Shown here in pieces: positions 1 through 6,859 of a stretch of 11,815 bases of DNA. The DNA comes from Phycisphaerales bacterium (GTDB lineage: Bacteria; Planctomycetota; Phycisphaerae; Sedimentisphaerales; Anaerobacaceae). Position numbers and translations under genes: made by a program. The stretch covers positions 1-11,815 of the forward strand of contig DQCG01000357.1 in assembly GCA_003533825.1 (NCBI GenBank). The letters run 5' to 3'. Position 1 is the first letter of the stretch. Each line of letters begins with the position of its first letter. A model generated the notes under the pieces. The model saw nothing but the letters and a program-made list of their open reading frames with translations. It was not told the DNA's origin and did no database searches.

Positions 1-1
1 G

Positions 2-97
2 GCTAAAGGCGAACCGAAGCAGGCCGATTTCGCCGCCCTGGACAGACTCGCCGACGAAATTCTGGCCAAACACAAAGAAAACGGAATCGTGAATTAG
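2..97 (+). CDS. C-terminal end of a probable flavodiiron protein (partial)
   Basis: Only the last 31 codons are present, in the frame starting at base 2 and ending at TAG 95-97. The peptide includes ADFAALDRLADEILAKHKE, an amphipathic helix. This resembles the closing helix of the flavodoxin domain in A-type flavoproteins (flavodiiron proteins, FprA/ROO), which reduce O2 or NO to water or N2O. The guess is strengthened by context: superoxide reductase starts 28 bases downstream, and a flavin reductase-rubredoxin fusion of the type known to reduce FprA lies about 3.6 kb further on. No catalytic residue is in view, so another flavodoxin-like protein remains possible. The reading frame and stop are solid; the family is an inference. 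Confidence 0.45.
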   Translation, partial: AKGEPKQADFAALDRLADEILAKHKENGIVN

Positions 98-125
98 AGT
101 CCTCAAATTATGAAAGGTATTGATT

Positions 126-500
126 ATGGCTAAGAAACTACAAATCTATAAATGCAATATGTGTGGTAATATTGTTGAGGTGCTTCATGGAGGCGCAGGG
201 GAGCTGGTCTGTTGCGGCAAGCCGATGGAGCTGCTCGACGAAAAAACCGCCGACGCTACCACAGAAAAGCATGTCCCGGTAATCGAGAAAATCGAAGGCG
301 GCTACAAGGTCAAGGTCGGCTCCGTACCGCACCCAATGACAGAAGAGCATTTAATCGAGTGGATCGAGCTGTTAGCAGACGGCAAAGCTTACAGACAGTT
401 CCTGGAGCCGGCAGCCGCACCGGAAGCGATATTCCATATCGAAGGCGCCTCGGTTAGTGCAAGAGAGCATTGCAACGTCCACGGATTATGGAAGGGATAG
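126..500 (+). CDS. dfx: Desulfoferrodoxin, class II superoxide reductase
   Basis: This 124-residue cytoplasmic protein reduces superoxide to H2O2 without releasing O2, taking electrons from rubredoxin. The N-terminal desulforedoxin domain (about 1-36) has all four cysteines of the Fe(SCys)4 centre: C10 and C13 in KCNMCGN, and C29 and C30 in VCCGKPM. The catalytic domain has E47-K48-H49 in EKHVPV, H69 in PHP, H75, C116 and H119 in EHCNVHG, the complete His4Cys iron site. The numbering matches the classical Desulfovibrio enzyme. I chose ATG 126 because AAAGG at 113-117 sits 8 bases upstream and the family normally begins MAKKLQ; an in-frame TTG at 120 would add two residues. The ferritin gene starts 3 bases after the stop, so the two are almost certainly co-transcribed and perhaps translationally coupled. 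Family assignment is very secure. Confidence 0.97.
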   Translation: MAKKLQIYKCNMCGNIVEVLHGGAGELVCCGKPMELLDEKTADATTEKHVPVIEKIEGGYKVKVGSVPHPMTEEHLIEWIELLADGKAYRQFLEPAAAPEAIFHIEGASVSAREHCNVHGLWKG

Positions 501-503
501 ATA

Positions 504-1019
504 ATGATCAGCAAAAAGATGGAAAAAGCTTTGAATGAGCAGGTTAATGCCGAGTTGTATTCGGCTTACCTCTATCTGTCGATGGAAGCCTATTTCAAGT
601 CGCTGAATTTGAATGGTTTCGCCAACTGGATGAGAGTGCAGACGCAGGAAGAAGTCTCGCACGCGATGAAGATTTACGGATTTGTCGACGAGCGGGGCGG
701 CCGAATCACCTTAAAGACAATCGAGGGGCCACAGACAAAATGGGATTCGCCGCTGGCGGTGTTCAAGGACATTTACAAACACGAGCAGAAAGTTACGAGC
801 CTGATTAACGACCTGGTGAATCTGGCGATTGAAGAAAAAGACCATGCAACAAACACCTTTTTGCAGTGGTTTGTCAACGAGCAGGTCGAAGAGGAGGCAT
901 CCGCCGACCAGGTAGTCCAGCAGCTCAAAATTATGGAGAAGGCGCCGGGAGGAATGTTTATGCTCGACCGCGAGTTGGCCCAGAGAGTCTTCACGCCTCC
1001 TGCAGCAGAAGGAGAATGA
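504..1019 (+). CDS. ftnA: Bacterial non-haem ferritin
   Basis: This 171-residue four-helix ferritin is of normal bacterial FtnA length. It oxidises Fe(II) at a diiron centre and stores the iron in a 24-subunit cage. The ferroxidase residues sit at canonical positions: E17 (NAELYSAY), E49/E50 and H53 (QTQEEVSHAMK), E94 (KHEQKV), Q127 and E130 (NEQVEEE). The extra FtnA third-site glutamates E49, E126 and E129 are also present. There is no haem-binding Met in the bacterioferritin position, so FtnA fits better than Bfr. The start ATG at 504 is 3 bases after the dfx stop; its ribosome site (GGAAGGGA, about 489-496) lies inside the end of dfx. Placed between superoxide reductase and catalase, it likely removes Fe(II) that would feed Fenton chemistry with the H2O2 produced upstream. 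Confidence 0.96.
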   Translation: MISKKMEKALNEQVNAELYSAYLYLSMEAYFKSLNLNGFANWMRVQTQEEVSHAMKIYGFVDERGGRITLKTIEGPQTKWDSPLAVFKDIYKHEQKVTSLINDLVNLAIEEKDHATNTFLQWFVNEQVEEEASADQVVQQLKIMEKAPGGMFMLDRELAQRVFTPPAAEGE

Positions 1020-1033
1020 CATTCTTGTCAATG

Positions 1034-1082
1034 CCAGAATTTGAATCTGGTGAGGCGGCTGAACAGTGCGAGTGAACAGCCG
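1034..1082 (+). other. Two short inverted repeats between ftnA and katA
   Basis: The 107-base ftnA-katA gap holds two short dyads. One is CCAGA at 1034-1038 and TCTGG at 1046-1050 with a 7-base centre. The other is CGGCTG at 1056-1061 and CAGCCG at 1077-1082 with a 15-base loop. A T-rich stretch (about 1092-1110) follows at a distance. They could be a weak terminator or attenuator that gives catalase its own control, or an operator, but neither matches a consensus I recognise. The dyads are directly visible; any function is speculative. Confidence 0.25.
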
Positions 1083-1126
1083 TAAAGCACGGTTTAGATT
1101 TTTGTTTGTTCAGAAAGGAGTTTAAA

Positions 1127-2641
1127 ATGAGTGATTCAAAAAAGTTAACAACCGCATTCGGAATTCCGGTTGGTGATGACCAGAATTCCATGACGGCCGG
1201 CAGTCGCGGACCAGCCCTGATGCAAGACGCTCATCTTATGGAAAAACTGGCTCATTTCGACCGTGAACGCATCCCCGAGCGAGTTGTGCACGCCAAGGGT
1301 GCTGGAGCAGGCGGTTATTTCGAAGTAACCGTAGATGTAACTAAATATACCAAAGCCAAATTTCTTTCCAAAGTTGGTAAGAAGACCGAGGTTTTTGCCC
1401 GATTCTCAACCGTGGGCGGTGAAAAGGGCTCGGCGGATTCGGCACGCGATCCTCGCGGCTTCGCAGTCAAATTCTACACGGAAGATGGCAATTACGACTT
1501 CGTGGGCAACAATACGCCGGTATTCTTTATACGGGACCCTCTCAAGTTTGCCGATTTCATCCACACCCAGAAACGGCATCCGGCTACTAACTGCCCCGAT
1601 CCCGATATGTTCTGGGATTTTCTTTCGCTGACTCCCGAATCAATCCACCAGGTTACTGTTCTGTTCTCCGACCGGGGCACGCCGGCTACTTTCCGCAACA
1701 TGAACGGCTACAGCAGTCACACTTACAAATGGTACAATAAAAAGGGCGAGTATTTCTGGGTGCAATATCATTTCAAGACCGACCAGGGGATAAAGAACCT
1801 TACGAGAAAACAAGCGACTCGTTTAGCAGGTGAGAATCCCGATCACGCCACAAAAGATTTGTATGATGCTATCGAGCGGGGCGAATATCCGAGTTGGACG
1901 CTGCAGATGCAGATCATGACGCCCGAACAGGCAAAAGATTATCGATTCGACATCTTCGATATAACCAAGGTCTGGCCCCACAGTGATTTTCCCCTGATTG
2001 AAGTCGGCCGGCTTGTCCTGAATCGCAATCCCAAGAACTACTTTGCCGAGGTAGAACAAGCCGCTTTTGGCCCCGGCAATCTCGTGCCGGGAATCGCCGC
2101 ATCTCCGGACAAGATGCTGCAGGCCCGAATCTTCTCTTACCACGACACGCACATCCATCGTTTGGGGCCCAACTATCACCTGATACCGGTAAACTCGCCC
2201 AAAGCCGCACCGGAGAAAAGCTACCAGCGAGATGGATTTATGCGTGTTGACGACAACGGCGGCTCCGGCTCGAATTACTGGCCCAACAGCGCCGGAGGCC
2301 CGGCACCGGATCCAGATTCGCTTGAGCCGCCCTTCGATGTCTCCGGCCAGGCGGCCCGCCAGGCTTATGCGCACCCCAACGATGATTTCGTGCAAGCCGG
2401 CAACCTTTACCGTGACGTTATGACTGACGTGGATCGCGACCACCTTATCGGCAACATAACCAGCCATTTGAAAGGTGCTAAAAAACGAATACAACTGCGA
2501 CAGACAGCAATATTCTACAAAGCCGACCCGGACTACGGCTCGCATGTGGCAAAGGAGCTGGACCTGAATATCAAGAAGGTTGAAAAACTGGCTGCAATGT
2601 CCCCGGAAGACAGGGCAAAAGCTACGGCCCAAGGCGCCTGA
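1127..2641 (+). CDS. katA: Monofunctional haem catalase
   Basis: This 504-residue small-subunit (clade 3-like) catalase converts 2 H2O2 to water and O2. Visible residues are the distal His55 in ERVVHAKGAGAGG, Ser94 in ARFSTVGGE, Asn128 in FVGNNTPVFFIRDP, and the proximal haem-ligand Tyr338 in ARIFSYHDTHIHRLGPNY. There is no N-terminal extension and no flavodoxin-like C-terminal domain, so it is not a large-subunit KatE. ATG 1127 is chosen because AAAGGAG (1114-1120) lies 6 bases upstream; an upstream in-frame start at 1106 lacks a ribosome site. The gene is 107 bases from ftnA and 64 bases from the next gene. It plausibly removes the H2O2 made by superoxide reductase. The mixture of haem catalase with anaerobe-type enzymes suggests an organism that meets oxygen regularly. 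Confidence 0.98.
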   Translation: MSDSKKLTTAFGIPVGDDQNSMTAGSRGPALMQDAHLMEKLAHFDRERIPERVVHAKGAGAGGYFEVTVDVTKYTKAKFLSKVGKKTEVFARFSTVGGEKGSADSARDPRGFAVKFYTEDGNYDFVGNNTPVFFIRDPLKFADFIHTQKRHPATNCPDPDMFWDFLSLTPESIHQVTVLFSDRGTPATFRNMNGYSSHTYKWYNKKGEYFWVQYHFKTDQGIKNLTRKQATRLAGENPDHATKDLYDAIERGEYPSWTLQMQIMTPEQAKDYRFDIFDITKVWPHSDFPLIEVGRLVLNRNPKNYFAEVEQAAFGPGNLVPGIAASPDKMLQARIFSYHDTHIHRLGPNYHLIPVNSPKAAPEKSYQRDGFMRVDDNGGSGSNYWPNSAGGPAPDPDSLEPPFDVSGQAARQAYAHPNDDFVQAGNLYRDVMTDVDRDHLIGNITSHLKGAKKRIQLRQTAIFYKADPDYGSHVAKELDLNIKKVEKLAAMSPEDRAKATAQGA

Positions 2642-2705
2642 GCATCGATTATGTATATAAAATTTATTTGAAAATTGCATAGACACGACTGAAAGGAAAA
2701 TAATA

Positions 2706-3191
2706 ATGGTTATGCCTTTTAACGCTGACGAAATTTTTGAGATGGCCGAACAAATTGAAAGAAACGGAGGCAAATTTTATCGTGCAGCGGCGGAAAAGTT
2801 CCCGGCGGTGAATGAGGTCTTACTCGGCCTTGCCGCGATGGAAGATGAGCATCTGAAGACTTTTGCTGATATGCGGGCGGAGCTTTCAGGAACGGAAGTT
2901 GAAGAGCCGGTCTTCGATCCCGATGGACAGGCCCAGATGTATCTGCGCGTTATGGCCGATGGTAATGTTTTCGATGTCAAAGCCGATCCCGTCGAACAGT
3001 TGGCGATGAAGAATACACCTGAAGATGTCTTGAAAATGGCAATTGGTGTTGAAAGGGACTCGATTGCTTTTTATGTCGGCCTGAAAGAAGCTGTCTCGCG
3101 CAGAGCCGGTAAAGATAAGGTTGATGACATCATCAAGGAAGAAATGGGCCATATCGTCACTTTGAATGAGAAACTGCAGGATTTAACGTAG
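2706..3191 (+). CDS. Rubrerythrin-like ferritin-fold diiron protein (paralogue 1)
   Basis: This 161-residue ferritin-like protein is of the COG1633 type. The predicted carboxylate-bridged diiron site is built from E15/E18 in EMAEQIERNG, E46 and H49 in MEDEH, E116 in GVERDS, and E146 and H149 in EEMGH, the usual E, ExxH, E, ExxH pattern. It has no C-terminal rubredoxin domain, so unlike classical rubrerythrin it would need an outside electron donor; the rubredoxin fusion two genes downstream is the obvious candidate. The likely role is peroxide reduction or iron oxidation in the cytoplasm. ATG 2706 has AAAGGA (2692-2697) 8 bases upstream; M3 is a possible alternative start. The next gene encodes a clear paralogue. 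The fold and metal site are well supported; the substrate is not known from sequence. Confidence 0.88.
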   Translation: MVMPFNADEIFEMAEQIERNGGKFYRAAAEKFPAVNEVLLGLAAMEDEHLKTFADMRAELSGTEVEEPVFDPDGQAQMYLRVMADGNVFDVKADPVEQLAMKNTPEDVLKMAIGVERDSIAFYVGLKEAVSRRAGKDKVDDIIKEEMGHIVTLNEKLQDLT

Positions 3192-3222
3192 CGAAAGCGC
3201 AACAGCCCGGGAAGGCAGCATA

Positions 3223-3711
3223 ATGACCGTTACATTTAACGCATTCGAAGTATTTGAAATTGCCGAGCAAATCGAACGAAACGGAACAGACTTTTACATC
3301 AGGGCGGCGGAACTTTTTGACGATCCCGACATCTGCCAAATGTTTCTCAGGCTGGCTGAATGGGAGAGGGAGCACGAATTGATTTTTGCCGGAATGAAAC
3401 AGCAGCTTTCGGAACAAAGCCGGCAGGCAGGCAATTCGGGACCTGACGATTTACTGCCCGACCCGAGGGTTATGGCGGGCCTGGCCGTATTCGGAATGAG
3501 ATCATATCCGGCCGAGGAGCTGCGCGGCAGGCAGGAAAAAACAGATATCATACGAAGGGCCGTGGAGAAGGAAAAGGACTCGATCGTTTTCTACCACGGC
3601 TTGAAGGAGTTTGTACCCGCCGGAGCCGATAAGGAAAAGATCGATGATATAATTAAAGAAGAAATGGGGCACATTGTGACCCTTGATCAGTCATTGAAAC
3701 AATACGATTAG
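3223..3711 (+). CDS. Rubrerythrin-like ferritin-fold diiron protein (paralogue 2)
   Basis: This 162-residue paralogue of the preceding gene shares the opening pattern of EVFEIAEQIERNG and a C-terminal block DDIIKEEMGHIVTL that is identical in both. Diiron ligands are predicted at E15/E18, E48 and H51 (WEREH), E117 (EKEKDS) and E147 and H150. The middle third (about 60-105) is clearly different: this copy is rich in Q, S and R, while paralogue 1 is acidic. Separate substrates, partners or a mixed oligomer are therefore possible. There is no rubredoxin domain. ATG 3223 is preceded by GGGAAGG about 6 bases upstream, and the gene lies 31 bases after paralogue 1. The tandem arrangement points to local duplication followed by divergence. 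Confidence 0.87.
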   Translation: MTVTFNAFEVFEIAEQIERNGTDFYIRAAELFDDPDICQMFLRLAEWEREHELIFAGMKQQLSEQSRQAGNSGPDDLLPDPRVMAGLAVFGMRSYPAEELRGRQEKTDIIRRAVEKEKDSIVFYHGLKEFVPAGADKEKIDDIIKEEMGHIVTLDQSLKQYD

Positions 3712-3735
3712 CCCGATCGATTCAGGAAAACACGG

Positions 3736-4449
3736 ATGTTAGACTTGGAATCCCTGTATAAATTAAACTATCCAATGTGTATAATCTGCTCGAAGAAGGC
3801 CGGTAAATTCGATGGGTGCATTGTCAATACGGTATTTCAGATTGTGCCCGAGCCCCCGATGGTTACCGTCAGTGTCAATAACGAATGTCTGACACACCAG
3901 TACATTACAGACGGCAGGGCGTTCACATTGTCTGTTCTAGCCGAACGCACACCATTGGAGTTTATTCGCAAATGGGGCTTCAAGTCCGGCAGAGATATAG
4001 ACAAATTCGAACAGGCAGAATACAAAACAGGCCGGACCGGCATACCGATTGTGCTGGATAACGCGGCGAGTTTTATCGAAGCCGAAGTGGTCGAGACGAT
4101 TGAAGTCAAAACACATACGCTCTTCATCGGCAGGATTGTTGCCTGTGAAACGATCGACGAGCAGAAAATACCGATGACTTATACGTATTACCGCGATGTT
4201 AAAGGAGGCAAAACGCCAAGAACCGCGGCAACATTTATAGCAAAGAAGAAACCAACTGACAATTTAAAACAAGGAGCTAACAATATGAAAAAATACAAGT
4301 GCTTAATGTGCGGCTACATTTATGATCCGGCGGTAGGCGATCCTGAAAGTGATATCAAACCGGGCACGGCCTTTGAAGATTTGCCGGATGACTGGGTTTG
4401 TCCGGATTGTGGCGTGGGTAAAGATGAATTCGAGCCGGTTGAAGATTAA
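3736..4449 (+). CDS. hrb: Flavin reductase-rubredoxin fusion (high-molecular-weight rubredoxin)
   Basis: This 237-residue two-domain electron carrier starts with an FMN-binding flavin reductase-like domain (about 1-160; for example SVNNECLTHQYITDGRAFTL). A Lys/Pro-rich linker (about 168-183) leads to a complete rubredoxin (184-237) with iron ligands C189 and C192 (KCLMCGYIYDP) and C222 and C225 (VCPDCGVGKDEF). Proteins with this layout (Hrb of Moorella-type acetogens) pass electrons from NAD(P)H to the flavodiiron protein FprA. Here the likely clients are the flavodiiron protein whose end opens the window, superoxide reductase and the two rubrerythrin-like proteins. The start ATG has AGGA at 3724-3727, 8 bases upstream. 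An excellent internal ribosome site in the linker (separate entry) could also give free rubredoxin. It lies 24 bases after paralogue 2, so the operon continues. Confidence 0.93.
   Translation: MLDLESLYKLNYPMCIICSKKAGKFDGCIVNTVFQIVPEPPMVTVSVNNECLTHQYITDGRAFTLSVLAERTPLEFIRKWGFKSGRDIDKFEQAEYKTGRTGIPIVLDNAASFIEAEVVETIEVKTHTLFIGRIVACETIDEQKIPMTYTYYRDVKGGKTPRTAATFIAKKKPTDNLKQGANNMKKYKCLMCGYIYDPAVGDPESDIKPGTAFEDLPDDWVCPDCGVGKDEFEPVED
4271..4287 (+). promoter_or_regulatory. Internal ribosome binding site and start codon before the rubredoxin domain
   Basis: Inside the hrb frame, AAGGAG at 4271-4276 is followed by an 8-base AT-rich spacer and ATG at 4285-4287. The ATG is codon 184 of the fusion and exactly the first Met of the rubredoxin domain (MKKYKCLMCGY). 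This is a better ribosome site than several true gene starts in the window, including that of zwf. It could yield a 54-residue free rubredoxin, a normal size for the family. Alternatively it is a relic of a formerly separate rubredoxin gene. Confidence 0.6.
4285..4449 (+). CDS. Possible independently translated rubredoxin (in-frame C-terminal product of hrb)
   Basis: If the internal site at 4271-4287 is used, this 54-residue product is a complete rubredoxin. Renumbered from its own start, C6, C9, C39 and C42 form the Fe(SCys)4 site, and YDPAVGDPESDIKPGTAFED is the usual middle loop. Rubredoxin is the known electron donor to superoxide reductase, flavodiiron proteins and rubrerythrins, all of which are represented nearby. 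A free mobile form beside the NAD(P)H-coupled fused form would make sense. Existence as a separate polypeptide is inferred only from the ribosome site; the domain itself is certain. Confidence 0.5.
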   Translation: MKKYKCLMCGYIYDPAVGDPESDIKPGTAFEDLPDDWVCPDCGVGKDEFEPVED

Positions 4450-4487
4450 TCGCTTTTTCAGATAAAAACTGTACGAAATAAGTAGAT

Positions 4488-6059
4488 ATGCAGGAAATAA
4501 AACCATCGGTTGATGATAGAGTGAAGCTATGCGCAGAAACTGTAGCTGGCCCCAGCGCGTTGGTTGTCTTCGGGGCATCCGGCGACCTGACTCACAGGAA
4601 ACTGCTGGTCAGTATGTTCAAGCTTTTTACACAGGAACTGCTGAGCGACAGATTTTATCTCCTGGGGTGCGGCCGGAAGAAATTCTCGGATGAAGATTTT
4701 CGCAGTAAAACTGAGAAGTCTTTACGGGATAGCTCCGACTTTTTATCCTCGAAACATTTAGATGCTTTCGTGAGCAAGCTCTATTATATAGACGGCGACT
4801 ATAACGATGCCGACTTATACGAACATATCGCTTCGAGAGTCGCGGAATTAAACCGAAAACACAATGTCGGCGGAAACCTCGTTTTTTATCTGGCGGTTCC
4901 TCCTTTCCTGTACACCACTATCGTCGAGCATCTCGACTCTTCAGGACTGGCCCGCACATCAAGTCCCGGCACGGAGGGACAGGTTAGGCTGGTCGTCGAA
5001 AAACCATTCGGCAGAGACCTCCAAAGCGCGGTGGATTTAAACAATAGTATCGGCCGATGCTTCAAAGAGTCCCAAATATATCGCATCGACCATTATCTCG
5101 GCAAGGAGACTGTCCAGAATATCCTGATGTTGCGGTTCGCCAACGCCATCTTCGAGCCGGTCTGGAATCGAAATTACATCGATAGCGTCCAAATCACAAT
5201 TGCCGAAACTGATGGGGTACAGCACAGGGCAGGATACTACGATACCTCCGGTGCTCTTCGTGACATGTTCCAGAACCACATGCTCCAAATGGTTACTTTA
5301 GTGGCGATGGAGCCGCCCATATCCTTCGAGGCCGACCGCGTCCGCGACGAGAAAGTCAGACTGCTAAGGTCGATTCGGCCGTTCGATATCGATAAATTCG
5401 ACGATTTTTGGGTGCGGGGACAATACGGTCCCGGCTCGATAAATGGCAAGCAAGTCAAAGGTTATCTGGAAGAAGTCGGAGTTAAGCCGGATTCGAAAAC
5501 AGAAACCTTCGTCGCGGCCAAACTGTTCATCGACAACTGGAGGTGGCAGGGGGTTCCGTTTTATCTTCGGACCGGCAAGAGACTTCCGGTAAAGGATACG
5601 GAGATTGCGATTACTTTCAAGAAGCTGCCGTATTCGCTGTTTTCTTCCGCCGGCTTCGATGAGCTACCGCCGAACGTTCTTGTGCTGAAAATCCAGCCGG
5701 AAGAAGGAATAGCGCTGAGCTTTCAGGCCAAAAGGCCCGGCTCGAAAATGTGTATGAGCACACTAAATATGAATTTCAGTTACAAAAGTGTCTTTTACGT
5801 TGATATGCCCGAGGCTTATGAGAGACTGCTGCTCGATTGTATGGTAGGTGACCAGACGCTTTTTACAAGGCAGGATGATATCGAAATCTCCTGGCGGCTT
5901 TTGACGCCGCTGTTGCAGGCATGGGATCGGGATTCGTCGGCGCCTCATAAATACGCCGCCGGCAGCGGGAGCTTTCCAGAAGCTGACAAACTTATCGATA
6001 CGGATGGTCGGCGATGGCGAAAACTTGCCGCGAAGTCCATGTACGACCATTATCAATAA
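4488..6059 (+). CDS. zwf: Glucose-6-phosphate 1-dehydrogenase
   Basis: This 523-residue enzyme oxidises glucose 6-phosphate to 6-phosphogluconolactone and makes NADPH, the first step of the oxidative pentose phosphate pathway. Motifs are the nucleotide-binding GASGDLTHRKL (29-39), VEKPFGRDL, the substrate-binding RIDHYLGKE (199-207, with H202 and K206) and catalytic His264 in FQNHMLQ. Length is normal for the family. The start ATG 4488 is the first in frame after a stop 6 bases upstream, but its ribosome site is weak (AAGTAG at best). It sits 38 bases after hrb and 20 bases before the COQ7-like gene. No gluconolactonase or 6-phosphogluconate dehydrogenase is in the window. Its position in the redox-defence run suggests a job as NADPH supplier rather than pure sugar catabolism. 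Confidence 0.97.
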   Translation: MQEIKPSVDDRVKLCAETVAGPSALVVFGASGDLTHRKLLVSMFKLFTQELLSDRFYLLGCGRKKFSDEDFRSKTEKSLRDSSDFLSSKHLDAFVSKLYYIDGDYNDADLYEHIASRVAELNRKHNVGGNLVFYLAVPPFLYTTIVEHLDSSGLARTSSPGTEGQVRLVVEKPFGRDLQSAVDLNNSIGRCFKESQIYRIDHYLGKETVQNILMLRFANAIFEPVWNRNYIDSVQITIAETDGVQHRAGYYDTSGALRDMFQNHMLQMVTLVAMEPPISFEADRVRDEKVRLLRSIRPFDIDKFDDFWVRGQYGPGSINGKQVKGYLEEVGVKPDSKTETFVAAKLFIDNWRWQGVPFYLRTGKRLPVKDTEIAITFKKLPYSLFSSAGFDELPPNVLVLKIQPEEGIALSFQAKRPGSKMCMSTLNMNFSYKSVFYVDMPEAYERLLLDCMVGDQTLFTRQDDIEISWRLLTPLLQAWDRDSSAPHKYAAGSGSFPEADKLIDTDGRRWRKLAAKSMYDHYQ

Positions 6060-6079
6060 TATCAGGAGAAACTTCAAAA

Positions 6080-6640
6080 ATGGGCGACAAGAACACGAAA
6101 GGTCAAACCTCTTATGATGTCTCAATCGTCCGGCCTCAGATGCACAGTGAGGATTTTAAAATGAGAGGCCGGGGCATGAAACCGCCGAGATTGAAGGCTG
6201 TAAAGAAAGGGCTTTTGACATTACATACTCTCGAACTTATGGCGACAACTATCTACCGGTTTCAGATTACCGGTGAGAATTGCGATTTCAATCGCCAGTT
6301 AATAGCCGCCATGTGTAACGAGATGACGCATTACCAGGATTTTCAGATCAAGTTATACGAATTCGGCTTCAAGCCATCCGTTACCAGATTGGCTTTCTGG
6401 TTTGCAGGTTTCGCATTCGGTTTTGGTTCCCGGTTGCTGGGAAAAAAGGCAATTCTCAAAACGGGAATCTGGGTCGAAACAAAAGCGGTCCATCACTATG
6501 CCGAGCTTCTCAATACCGTTGACTGGGACGAAGATACGCGCAAGGTAATCGAAAAAGACCAGGCCGATGAAGACGGGCATATCAGCAAATGGAAAAAACT
6601 ACTTGAAGTAAGCGGCGAGGAAAAGGACAAAACAGCATGA
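6080..6640 (+). CDS. COQ7-like ferritin-fold diiron protein
   Basis: The 186-residue product matches the layout of the COQ7/demethoxyubiquinone hydroxylase family. E52 lies in LHTLELMATTIYRFQ, E81 and H84 in NEMTHYQDF, E133 in WVETKAVHHYAELL, and E164 and H167 in DEDGH, giving a full E, ExxH, E, ExxH diiron set. Between the halves lies a hydrophobic stretch (about 104-116, RLAFWFAGFAFGFGS) like the membrane-surface helix of COQ7, so it may touch the membrane. An N-terminal polar extension of about 40 residues is unusual. ATG 6080 follows AGGAG (6064-6068) with an 11-base spacer; a longer frame would start inside zwf without support. No quinone-synthesis gene is nearby, so hydroxylation of a quinone precursor is possible but a redox or oxygen-defence role fits the setting better. 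Confidence 0.8.
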   Translation: MGDKNTKGQTSYDVSIVRPQMHSEDFKMRGRGMKPPRLKAVKKGLLTLHTLELMATTIYRFQITGENCDFNRQLIAAMCNEMTHYQDFQIKLYEFGFKPSVTRLAFWFAGFAFGFGSRLLGKKAILKTGIWVETKAVHHYAELLNTVDWDEDTRKVIEKDQADEDGHISKWKKLLEVSGEEKDKTA

Positions 6641-6708
6641 AAATTTCTCAGCAAGGAGGAAAAGTCGTTTTTGAAAGTCTCGCAAAAGACAATTCGAAAG
6701 GTGTTTAA
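6637..6708 (+). CDS. Possible 23-residue small protein overlapping the previous stop
   Basis: ATG 6637-6639 overlaps the TGA stop of the COQ7-like gene in an ATGA arrangement and opens a 23-codon frame (MKISQQGGKVVFESLAKDNS, then KGV) ending at TAA 6706-6708. AAAGGA at 6622-6627 is 9 bases upstream. The overlap is typical of translational coupling, but the frame is so short that chance is quite possible. No family is recognised and there is no membrane segment. Confidence 0.2.
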   Translation: MKISQQGGKVVFESLAKDNSKGV

Positions 6709-6779
6709 CAACCTGAAATATGACTCTACCAGAAATTAACGGAATTTACAGAACAATAAGTAACCATCGCCTATGAAAA

Positions 6780-6853
6780 CGGGTATAATGCAAAGCATAT
6801 CGGTTAGGCAATGATAAGCTTGATAACGAAACATATAATTGTTCTTAGGAGGT
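6780..6853 (+). promoter_or_regulatory. Candidate promoter/operator region before the encapsulated-ferritin-like gene
   Basis: The 219-base AT-rich gap 6641-6859 contains two TATAAT hexamers (6784-6789 and 6834-6839), neither with a good -35 at 16-18 bases. It also contains a direct repeat TGATAA at 6812-6817 and 6821-6826 just before the second hexamer. A strong ribosome site AGGAGGT (6847-6853) lies 6 bases before ATG 6860. The second TATAAT is only about 20 bases from the start codon, so it would give a very short leader. The gap size suggests this gene has its own promoter, possibly controlled by an iron or peroxide regulator binding the repeat. The hexamers are visible; use as a promoter is inferred. 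Confidence 0.3.
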
Positions 6854-6859
6854 AAAACA

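Noticed and set aside
1823..2773. A 316-codon open frame on the - strand opposite katA
   Set aside because: It lies antisense to a complete, unmistakable catalase and has no recognisable motif; it is a by-product of the codon pattern of katA.
6014..6079. Upstream extension of the COQ7-like gene into the end of zwf
   Set aside because: The extra 22 residues are read from zwf coding sequence in another frame, and the AGGAG at 6064-6068 supports ATG 6080.
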